Shown here: in pieces, positions 1 to 6,840 of the stretch
Layout of the letters: each line of letters opens with the position of its first letter
Position numbering within the stretch: the first letter of the stretch is position 1
NCBI GenBank assembly: GCA_002351535.1
Contig: DEGR01000026.1
Span: 1 to 27,504, forward strand
Source: Lachnospira sp. UBA2821
Lineage (GTDB): Bacteria; Bacillota; Clostridia; Lachnospirales; Lachnospiraceae
Length of the DNA stretch: 27,504 nt
Reading direction: 5' to 3'
The notes under the pieces: generated by a model
Told to the model about the DNA's origin: nothing
Database searches by the model: none
What the model saw: the letters and a program-made list of their open reading frames with translations, nothing else
Program-made: the position numbers and the translations under genes

Positions 1-24
1 CTTACGCTGTTCCCAAACTAATGT
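1..24 (-). pseudogene. Edge of a second hsdS-like (TRD start) sequence
   Basis: Positions 1-15 read cttacgctgttccca, identical to the core of the repeat that encodes WEQRK twice inside the hsdS gene of this window. On the minus strand the codons directly after the NADAR stop read T-L-V-W-E-Q-R-K in the same frame, with no start codon between. This is the pattern expected at the beginning of a target-recognition domain of HsdS, so the sequence beyond the window is probably another hsdS fragment or silent cassette. Only 24 bases are visible; the assignment rests on this short identity and its codon context. Confidence 0.4.
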
Positions 25-501
25 CTATTTTAGCTTATTTCTAACCATCATAATTGAATATCCGAGCAAATTCATCCCTTTCCACTCGTTTATATCATAC
101 CTTCTGGCATCTTTCATTGATAATCCAATTCCCCATATAGAATCCCGCACTGCACATTCTGCTAAAATTCCATTCTGCGTGCCTAGTAATAGATTTCTTA
201 AATCATGATTCTGAATAAATTTCTGAATTAATCCTTCATATACAACAATCTGTCGAATTCCACTCCAAATATTATCATCATACCCTGAAACTAATCTTCC
301 TAATTTCTTAATAGCCGCAACATCATCAATCGCCATAATTTGTTCTGCGATATTTTCGTCATGGAAACACATTGCTTTTTTATACATCATGTATTGTTCC
401 ATAGATGAGAAATTTCTTCTGTCTATTTCAAAATGTGAAGTATACCAATTGCTCAAAAATCCATTTTCTTCATCTGGATTATGAAAACATACTATATTCA
501 C
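25..501 (-). CDS. NADAR-family (YbiA-like) ADP-ribosyl hydrolase
   Basis: 158 aa, the usual length of a single NADAR domain. Visible family features are the N-terminal LSNWY (residues 16-20), the SMEQYMMYKKA segment (33-43, with E35 and K41/K42), KKLGR (65-69), W79 and R83, and the C-terminal ECAVRDSIWGIGL block (115-127). NADAR proteins are N-glycosidases related to E. coli YbiA, and some have been shown to remove ADP-ribose from guanine bases as antitoxins to DarT-like transferases. The start is a GTG (499-501) that shares one base with the stop codon of the preceding gene, behind a GAGG, so translation is probably coupled. It is the third gene after a DUF3990 ADP-ribosyltransferase-like gene, so I infer that it reverses that enzyme's modification. 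YbiA-type riboflavin-intermediate housekeeping is the alternative role, but the neighbourhood argues against it. Confidence 0.85.
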   Translation of the reverse strand: MNIVCFHNPDEENGFLSNWYTSHFEIDRRNFSSMEQYMMYKKAMCFHDENIAEQIMAIDDVAAIKKLGRLVSGYDDNIWSGIRQIVVYEGLIQKFIQNHDLRNLLLGTQNGILAECAVRDSIWGIGLSMKDARRYDINEWKGMNLLGYSIMMVRNKLK

Positions 502-917
502 TATACCTCACCAACCTTTTTTACTGCCAATTCTAAATCAAGATCATGTAATCCGTAGTATGCTTTTTTCAAAAAAGAAACTGGAATTTTCTTAACTAAT
601 TCTGAACTTGGAATATTATAATACCATTGATAATATGCATAAAATTCGCCAATCCAATCAGGCATAAAACCTTGCATTGATTCACCATCTTTTAAGTTAT
701 AATTCTCATGATTTATAAAATAGTTCCACAATTCTTTTGCATCCATAGTATTAATATATGCCATTGCTTCATCAATATATTTTCTTGTTGAACTAGTCAT
801 ATATGTGTTAATAAAGTCTTCCGTATCCTTATCTGAATAACTATAGGCTACATAATCAAATAATTTTCCTTGATTTTCAACAACTTCATCCAAATATGCA
901 TATGAATATGCCCTCAT
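501..917 (-). CDS. Unassigned 138-aa partner protein of the ART-NADAR cassette
   Basis: No named domain is recognised. The protein is soluble and acidic/aromatic, with no signal peptide and no membrane segment. It looks mainly helical, with a conspicuous tract of Trp and Tyr (DWIGEFYAYYQWYYNIPS, residues about 88-105) followed by a basic and then acidic C-terminus. The ATG follows AGGAGG by 5-6 bases. It begins 9 bases after the DUF3990-like gene and overlaps the NADAR start by one base, so all three are probably translated from one message. Position between a putative toxin and a putative reversing enzyme suggests an antitoxin or a partner that holds the transferase inactive. That role is inferred from context only. 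Confidence 0.75.
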   Translation of the reverse strand: MRAYSYAYLDEVVENQGKLFDYVAYSYSDKDTEDFINTYMTSSTRKYIDEAMAYINTMDAKELWNYFINHENYNLKDGESMQGFMPDWIGEFYAYYQWYYNIPSSELVKKIPVSFLKKAYYGLHDLDLELAVKKVGEV

Positions 918-926
918 TTTTGCCTC

Positions 927-1574
927 CTAAAACAATGTGCTAAATACGTTTGTCACCTTGTTTGCATCAGAATCTACAAGTTCCCGCATTTTATTTCTAG
1001 CATTAGAGTCGCGTTGATTATATCTGATATTAAATTTATGATAATCAACCTCCAACAAATCTTCCTCTATCTCATGAAGCTTTGAATATGCTAACTCTGA
1101 TTTTATACAATACTGAATCCCCAATCCACCTAATGACAATAATTCCTCTAGTATTTCAACATCAATATTGTCTCTCACAAACTCCTTTGCAATAAAAAAA
1201 TATGATGCATTTGCTCTCCATCCTTTTATAACATCGTATTCGCTTGTGTCAACGCCATACCTTTCAATAAACTTTGCTGCTAACATTCTGTAACGTTTAG
1301 AATCAGAAGCGTCTCTGTGCTTCATTAATTCTGCCAGCCAAGTTAAAATTTGACATTCTTCAAAATCAAATATTTTTAAATCGTCACACTCTAATTCAAA
1401 TTTATGCACCCAGCCACATGTCTCAATTGGTCTACATACTGCCCATTCCTTAGCCAATTCTATATTTTCCGTCAAATAAAAGCCTTTTCCATAATCATGT
1501 TTATCATCGCCACCACCAAATACCGGATTTACAATTTTGTTTGGAGACCCATGATATAAAATAATTTTTCCCAT
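927..1574 (-). CDS. DUF3990-type ADP-ribosyltransferase-like protein, putative toxin
   Basis: 215 aa from the ATG at 1574, chosen because AGGAGG lies 9 bases upstream, inside the end of hsdS; an in-frame ATG at 1595 has no such site. The N-terminal ILYHGSPNKIVNP, then DYGKGFYLTENIELAKEWA (residues 28-45) and YDVIKGWRANASYFF (113-127), are the hallmark blocks of DUF3990 proteins, which resemble diphtheria-toxin/PARP-like ADP-ribosyltransferases. The likely H-Y-[E/Q] triad is H8, Y33 and Q154 (in GIQYCIKS); the Q in the third position makes the exact chemistry uncertain. There is no signal peptide, so it acts inside the cell. It directly follows hsdS and precedes a 138-aa partner and a NADAR hydrolase. 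A toxin or defence effector that modifies a nucleic acid or protein is the likeliest role; the target cannot be read from sequence. Confidence 0.8.
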   Translation of the reverse strand: MGKIILYHGSPNKIVNPVFGGGDDKHDYGKGFYLTENIELAKEWAVCRPIETCGWVHKFELECDDLKIFDFEECQILTWLAELMKHRDASDSKRYRMLAAKFIERYGVDTSEYDVIKGWRANASYFFIAKEFVRDNIDVEILEELLSLGGLGIQYCIKSELAYSKLHEIEEDLLEVDYHKFNIRYNQRDSNARNKMRELVDSDANKVTNVFSTLF

Positions 1575-1587
1575 ATAGCATTTCCTC

Positions 1588-2784
1588 CTAAACAAACATA
1601 TTTTGTAACATAAATTTCTTTAATTTCTTCAATTCTTCACACTTATTCTGGTGAAGGGTGATAAGGTTATCAAGATTATTGAAAAATTTGCCAATTCTTT
1701 TTTGCTCATCATAAGATGGATACATTTCTTCAAAGTTCATAACGTCAGAAACAGACAGATTTGTTTGTTTAGCACCATCATCAAAAGAAAGAAAGTATCT
1801 ATTTCTGTTCATTAGTATATGAAGGAAATAAGGGTAAGTTTCGTCTAATGGTGTTATACCTGCAATACGCTGATTAAGCGTATATTTATTGGATTTATCT
1901 ACTAAAAAAGTTCTTGCTATAGCTCGACCATTAGGTACGTCACTTAATACAAATGCAATTTCATTCTTCATCAATGGCTCAATTTGGTTATTAGAATATT
2001 TCTTAACCTCACCGTCTGTAGAAACAAATTTGGAATTAACAACTATATACTTTCCATTATCATCAATATCGCTTTCATGTGCCTTCCCATTTCGATATTT
2101 AGCAACATCTCCCAACTTACGCTGTTCCCAATCGTCAGTAAATCCCTCAAGACGAATTTCCGGTTTTTTCGAACCATTTTGAGGAAACATTTTTTGAAGC
2201 ATATATTTTTTAAGTTTTTTTGTTTCATCACACTTACGTTGATGAAGGGTGATAAGGTTGTCGAGATTCTCAAAAAATGCTGCTATCTTCTTCTGCTCTG
2301 CTAATGATGGATATGAAATATCAATATTTCGTAGTTTATCGAAATAAAGATTTGTAACGCTTCCACCCTCAACTCTTATAGCAAATTCTTTTTGAAGAGT
2401 TGCATTAAACATGGTTGCAGAAAACAGCGGATCTTGATCAGTATTAAAAACTGAAATCATCTCACCAATCGCTACATCCTTTAAAGAAAGCCATGTACAG
2501 TGGTTGTAGTCCATTGGATCTTCGCCAACTCGTGGAATTAATACCTCTGTTCCTTTACTAAATCGAAGCTTTTCCGGAGGCATATTTGTATATGAATACA
2601 CCTTATCAATTTTCGCTCCGAACTTCGTATATAATTCTCCATATCTGATGCAGGGAATGGTAGCATCTTCTGTCACAGACCACTTCGGACAACTATGTCC
2701 ATAATAGAAATCGCCCCATTCATCAAACTTACGCTGTTCCCAATCGTCACCATACCCTTTAAATCTTATTTTTGGTTTTGCCAT
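1588..2784 (-). CDS. hsdS: Type I restriction-modification specificity subunit HsdS
   Basis: 398 aa with two target-recognition domains. Each half starts with DDWEQRK (W15 and W219) and ends in a conserved helix NLDNLITLHQ..KC followed by LKK and MLQ (about 171-205 and 369-398), the pseudo-dyad layout of type I S subunits. The two variable regions (about 20-170 and 224-365) set the two halves of the bipartite DNA target. The ATG at 2784 is preferred over an upstream in-frame TTG because GAGGGGTGAG lies just before it; it begins four bases after the hsdM stop. The gene works with HsdM as an M2S1 methylase and, if present elsewhere, with HsdR. The repeated halves give near-identical DNA segments that could recombine. 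Confidence 0.95.
   Translation of the reverse strand: MAKPKIRFKGYGDDWEQRKFDEWGDFYYGHSCPKWSVTEDATIPCIRYGELYTKFGAKIDKVYSYTNMPPEKLRFSKGTEVLIPRVGEDPMDYNHCTWLSLKDVAIGEMISVFNTDQDPLFSATMFNATLQKEFAIRVEGGSVTNLYFDKLRNIDISYPSLAEQKKIAAFFENLDNLITLHQRKCDETKKLKKYMLQKMFPQNGSKKPEIRLEGFTDDWEQRKLGDVAKYRNGKAHESDIDDNGKYIVVNSKFVSTDGEVKKYSNNQIEPLMKNEIAFVLSDVPNGRAIARTFLVDKSNKYTLNQRIAGITPLDETYPYFLHILMNRNRYFLSFDDGAKQTNLSVSDVMNFEEMYPSYDEQKRIGKFFNNLDNLITLHQNKCEELKKLKKFMLQNMFV
1652..1668. repeat. hsdS internal repeat, C-terminal helix copy
   Basis: The 17-base run tgaagggtgataaggtt here is identical to 2243-2259. Both encode the NLITLHQ part of the conserved helix that ends each half of HsdS. Confidence 0.9.
2114..2137. 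repeat. hsdS internal repeat, WEQRK copy
   Basis: This 24-base segment is identical to 2726-2749 and shares 15 bases with the window edge at 1-15. It encodes DDWEQRK at the start of the second target-recognition domain. All three copies point the same way, so exchange between them would delete or duplicate rather than invert. Confidence 0.9.
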
Positions 2785-2788
2785 TTTC

Positions 2789-4387
2789 TCACCCCTCAAT
2801 CATTGTAATAAGGCTTTTTAGCATATTATCGGTGCTTTCATCTGTTGAAGTGAGTTCGTTTAGAAGCGAAACCAAACCTGCCTGTGTCTGCCCGATTTCT
2901 TCATCTGTTTTCTTCATTTCATTTAATAATGCGCCAAGGTCTATCTCCTCTTCTTTTTCGAAGTTATCGACGTACCTCGGTATATTAAGATTAAAATCAT
3001 TCTTTTCAATATCTTCAAAACTTGCAAGATACGATTCTTTCTCGACAGTTTCACGTCTGTTATACAACTCAATAACACTGTCTATATGCTCGTCCGTCAT
3101 CGCATTCTGCTTTTTACCTTTTTCGAACTTCTTAGATGCATCTATGAATAACACATCTCTGCCATCCCTATGTTTCTTAAGAACAATTATACAAGTTGGT
3201 ATAGATGTATTGTAGAATAGATTAGCCGGTAATCCGATTACTGCATAAATATTTCCCGAACGAAGAAGTTTTTCTCTTATTTTTCCCTCTGCTGCACCTC
3301 TGAACAATACTCCATGAGGCAATACAATTGCCATAGTTCCATTACTCTTTAAATGATACAGTCCATGAAGCAGAAAAGCATAATCAGCTTTTGATTTTGG
3401 AGCAAGCACTCCGTACTCGCTGAATCTTTCATCCTGTAAGAATCCTGCTGCGGCACTCCATTTAGCTGAATATGGTGGGTTCATAAGTACCATATTAAAG
3501 TCTGTCTCTTCTCCGGTCGGCCAGTCACCATCAAGTGTATCACCATTACGAAGTTGCTGGTTAGCAGGAACTATCCCATGTAAAAACATGTTCATTCTTG
3601 CAAGGTTATATGTTGATGTCATAAGCTCCTGACCATAATATTTTATATAATTAGGCTCTTTAGAATATTTTTTTGCGTTTAACAGAAGCGAACCTGACCC
3701 CATACATGGATCATAAACAGAAAGTCCTCTTTTATCTTCCTGACCGTTAATTGCAATCTTTGTTAATATTTTAGATACTGCCTGTGGTGTATAGAATTCG
3801 CCCGCTTTTTTTCCTGTTTCTGAAGCAAACTGTCCTATCAGATATTCATATGCATTCCCCAAAACATCTGCATCAGAATTAAGCAAATCTGCCTTATCAA
3901 TCTCTTTAATCAGATTAGCTACCGTATCACTCTGCTTCTGGTCACCTGAGCCTAACCTGTTAGAATACAAATCAATGTCAGTAAATAAATCTGCGAATAA
4001 AGCATCACTCTGTTCAATATTATTAAATGCTTTCTGCAATTGTTCTCTGTTAAATGAATTATTTCTTGCTGCATCAGCGAAACATGTATATGTGAGTTCA
4101 GGCTCAATCACATAATGACACTCGGACTTAATCTGTTCTTTAAGTTCCTGTGCACTCTCATCTTCAAGTGCCTCTTTATATGCATCTAATGCAATCTTGA
4201 GTGTCTGAGGCCGTTCGTCATATATGAGGTCATATACCTTTATCAGAAAGGAATCTGATAAATATTTGTAAAATACGATTCCCAATAGATAATCTTTATA
4301 CTCATTAGCATCCATCTTTGAACGCAGAATATCTGCACCACTCCACAATACACTTATAAGGTCTTTGCTATTCTCTAACTCTGCCAT
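2789..4387 (-). CDS. hsdM: Type I restriction-modification methylase subunit HsdM
   Basis: 532 aa, full length for the N6-adenine methylase of type I systems. The N-terminal HsdM_N helical domain spans about 5-150. The catalytic domain carries GEFYTP (196-201), the AdoMet-binding DPCMGSGSLLL (226-236) and the catalytic NPPY (303-306, LMNPPYSAKW). ATG with GGGAGG seven bases upstream. It is followed by hsdS with a 4-base gap, and preceded within 21 bases by an unrelated membrane-protein gene on the same strand. No hsdR lies upstream and none is seen downstream within the window, so either it lies beyond the left edge or the system works as a methylase only. Confidence 0.97.
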   Translation of the reverse strand: MAELENSKDLISVLWSGADILRSKMDANEYKDYLLGIVFYKYLSDSFLIKVYDLIYDERPQTLKIALDAYKEALEDESAQELKEQIKSECHYVIEPELTYTCFADAARNNSFNREQLQKAFNNIEQSDALFADLFTDIDLYSNRLGSGDQKQSDTVANLIKEIDKADLLNSDADVLGNAYEYLIGQFASETGKKAGEFYTPQAVSKILTKIAINGQEDKRGLSVYDPCMGSGSLLLNAKKYSKEPNYIKYYGQELMTSTYNLARMNMFLHGIVPANQQLRNGDTLDGDWPTGEETDFNMVLMNPPYSAKWSAAAGFLQDERFSEYGVLAPKSKADYAFLLHGLYHLKSNGTMAIVLPHGVLFRGAAEGKIREKLLRSGNIYAVIGLPANLFYNTSIPTCIIVLKKHRDGRDVLFIDASKKFEKGKKQNAMTDEHIDSVIELYNRRETVEKESYLASFEDIEKNDFNLNIPRYVDNFEKEEEIDLGALLNEMKKTDEEIGQTQAGLVSLLNELTSTDESTDNMLKSLITMIEG

Positions 4388-4408
4388 TTATTTTCCTCCC
4401 TATATTTA

Positions 4409-5401
4409 TTATTCATTCATAATCTCCAAATCGCTTTTTTTAACAACCGGAGCTCCACAATGCGGACACGAAATGCATGTTCCAACCACATATATTCCAC
4501 CACAATATGTACATCTGTATTCAACTGCATCTTTCGGACACTCGACAGCTTTACGGTACTTGATGGATTTTGGTGTCAATCCGAGCATAAGTGATGCGTG
4601 CAATACAATAAACGCTGTCATAAATAACGCTCCCGGAAGCACTGCCCAATTAACAGAACTATTCATTATACCGGATATATGTTCACGAAATGTCGCTTCA
4701 ATAGCACTTCCAACTGTATATTTTCCATTCTGAAGAAGCTTCTTCTGCAAATCATCAGTGCATTCATTACCAACATTTGTTGTAATTATATTATCGGTAT
4801 CATTTCCCTGCATGCCTTCCCAATACCAGTCTACGAACGAACCGTCTGCTACATTCCGTGGCTGCGAGTATACATAAAGCCAATGTTTCTCATCATCAAA
4901 TGTATTAACATATAGCTCGTATGCGTAGTTCTCAAGGCTTGTATAATTGCTCTCCCAGTCCTCATTATTAACAGTAATTACAGCCGGTGTTATTCCTGTC
5001 TTATTATAGAACTTTTTAAACGTTTCCCTGATACTTTTCTCTTCAGAATCACTTATAACATTTGCCCTGTCTTCTATAACTATATCCGTATTATAATCTG
5101 TATTAAGCCTGTGTGGCACATGTACTGCACTTGCAAGCATACTTATAACTGCAATTATAAAAGGAACGTAAAACAACAGTAAAATATACCTTGCCTTGCT
5201 CTGTTTCTTTCCCGGGTCATAATTTGCATAAATATATTCTGTCTTGTCCTTATTATAATATACATATCTTTTAGCTCCGGGAAATGCTGAATGTCTTATT
5301 TTGTGGGCAGGTCCTCCACTTCCGGAATGTCCTCCCGATGAATGATGCGATGAATGATGTGAACCTCCTCCGTGGGAGCCTCCTCCTGATGAATGCGGCA
5401 T
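4409..5401 (-). CDS. TPM-domain-like membrane protein with His-rich N-terminus and C-terminal zinc ribbon
   Basis: 330 aa. Residues 1-35 are a Gly/Ser/His tract (HSSHHSSGGHSG). Membrane segments fall at about 72-93 and 252-275. Between them lies an extracytoplasmic domain (about 105-245) starting IEDRANVISDSEEKSIRETF, which resembles the TPM/YgcG repair-or-phosphatase-like fold. The C-terminal tail has C297, C300, C309, C312 and C315 in a rubredoxin-like zinc-ribbon pattern. A His-rich end, a zinc ribbon and a TPM-like core could point to metal handling or membrane-protein turnover; no catalytic role is proven for this family. ATG with GAGAGG eight bases upstream. It sits between a MATE exporter and hsdM on the same strand with short gaps and no clear terminator. 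Confidence 0.7.
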   Translation of the reverse strand: MPHSSGGGSHGGGSHHSSHHSSGGHSGSGGPAHKIRHSAFPGAKRYVYYNKDKTEYIYANYDPGKKQSKARYILLLFYVPFIIAVISMLASAVHVPHRLNTDYNTDIVIEDRANVISDSEEKSIRETFKKFYNKTGITPAVITVNNEDWESNYTSLENYAYELYVNTFDDEKHWLYVYSQPRNVADGSFVDWYWEGMQGNDTDNIITTNVGNECTDDLQKKLLQNGKYTVGSAIEATFREHISGIMNSSVNWAVLPGALFMTAFIVLHASLMLGLTPKSIKYRKAVECPKDAVEYRCTYCGGIYVVGTCISCPHCGAPVVKKSDLEIMNE

Positions 5402-5440
5402 AATATTATCCTCTCTTTCTTAAATGTACTCTGACAACAA

Positions 5441-6817
5441 TCAGATTTTATCCTTTTTCATTACTATACGTCTTCTAACCCATATAAAACATATAACATG
5501 TGCTGTGAATGTAATAATCCAGCTCACCGGATACGTCATATACAGATTATGTGTGGTATGATATTCCGGCAGTCTGAACAGTGTAAATATGTATATCAGT
5601 CTTAATCCGCATGCTCCTATTAATGACACTATCATAGGCATTATAGAATAACCAAGTCCCCTTAGTACACCTACCATAACATCCATCATTCCGCATAGAG
5701 CATATGTTTTTGTTACTACATTCATTCTCACTATTCCGGCAGCTACAACCTTTGCACTGTTAGTATATATACCGAGCAACGGTTTTACAAACAGTAATAC
5801 AATGTTTCCAAGTAACAGTCCGACAGTTATTACACATAACTGCGCTGTTATGGCTATCTTATTGATTCTTTCTATCTTCCCTGCTCCATAATTCTGACTT
5901 GTAAATGTTATTGCTCCCTGATGGAATGAGTTCATTGCGACATATACAAATCCTTCTATGTTAGCTGCTGCAGAATTTCCTGCAACCACAACTGCTCCGA
6001 ACGAATTGACTGATGACTGAATGACTACATTAGACAGCGAGAACAGAATTCCCTGAAAACTTGCCGGAAGTCCTATAAACAATATCTTTGTAAATATTTC
6101 CCTGTCAATGCTTAATTTCCTTATATCGAGATGAACCATACCTCTTTCCTTAATCATACACATCACAACTAACACCGCTGATATAGTTTCTGACACTGCC
6201 GTTGCAACAGCAACACCTGCAACTCCCATATGTACCACTATAACAAGGAACAGATTAAGTAAAACATTTATCACACCTGAAAACATAAGAAAATACAGCG
6301 GACGTCTTGTATCGCCGACAGCCCTTAATATAGCTGAACCGAAGTTGTATATCATAAGTGAGGTGACTCCAAGAAAATATATTCTGAGATATGTGGTCGC
6401 CAGACCTATTACTTCATCAGGCACAGACATCCATATAAGGAATTGTCTTGCCCCTATAATCCCTATGGTTGTAAGAAGAATTCCTCCTATTATACTTATA
6501 GTCATTGCAGTATGGACAACTTTTTCCATATTCTGTCGGTTCCCCGATGCAAAGAATCTTGCCGCAAGTACATTTGCACCTATACACAATCCCATAAGAA
6601 AATTAGTAAGCAGATTAATAAGTGCAGTATTAGAGCCAACTGCTCCAAGTGCATTATCTCCTACATATTTTCCTACAACTACTATATCTGTCGCATTAAA
6701 TAATAACTGCAGCATACTTGATAACATTAAAGGTCCGGTAAATAATAACATCTTTTTTAATATCGAACCGGTACACATGTCCATCTCGTATCTGCTACCA
6801 ATATTTTTTTCTTTCAT
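5441..6817 (-). CDS. MATE family multidrug/cation-coupled efflux transporter
   Basis: 458 aa, the usual length, with about 12 membrane segments. The opening FTGPLMLSSMLQLLFNATDIVVVGKYVGDNALGAVG is typical of MATE proteins of the DinF/NorM superfamily, and an equivalent second half begins near ILFIGLPASFQGILFSLSNVVIQSSVNSFG. It would export small organic cations or metabolites with Na+ or H+ antiport. The gene begins 23 bases after the end of the diguanylate cyclase gene, so the two are probably co-transcribed. The ribosome binding site (AAGGA about 11 bases upstream of the ATG) is weak. Substrate unknown. Confidence 0.92.
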   Translation of the reverse strand: MKEKNIGSRYEMDMCTGSILKKMLLFTGPLMLSSMLQLLFNATDIVVVGKYVGDNALGAVGSNTALINLLTNFLMGLCIGANVLAARFFASGNRQNMEKVVHTAMTISIIGGILLTTIGIIGARQFLIWMSVPDEVIGLATTYLRIYFLGVTSLMIYNFGSAILRAVGDTRRPLYFLMFSGVINVLLNLFLVIVVHMGVAGVAVATAVSETISAVLVVMCMIKERGMVHLDIRKLSIDREIFTKILFIGLPASFQGILFSLSNVVIQSSVNSFGAVVVAGNSAAANIEGFVYVAMNSFHQGAITFTSQNYGAGKIERINKIAITAQLCVITVGLLLGNIVLLFVKPLLGIYTNSAKVVAAGIVRMNVVTKTYALCGMMDVMVGVLRGLGYSIMPMIVSLIGACGLRLIYIFTLFRLPEYHTTHNLYMTYPVSWIITFTAHVICFIWVRRRIVMKKDKI

Positions 6818-6840
6818 GTTAATACTATCCTTGTCATCAT

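Noticed and set aside
1889..2304. Plus-strand open frames across hsdS, and many more across other minus-strand genes
   Set aside because: They lie antisense to well-recognised genes, lack ribosome binding sites and have no family features.
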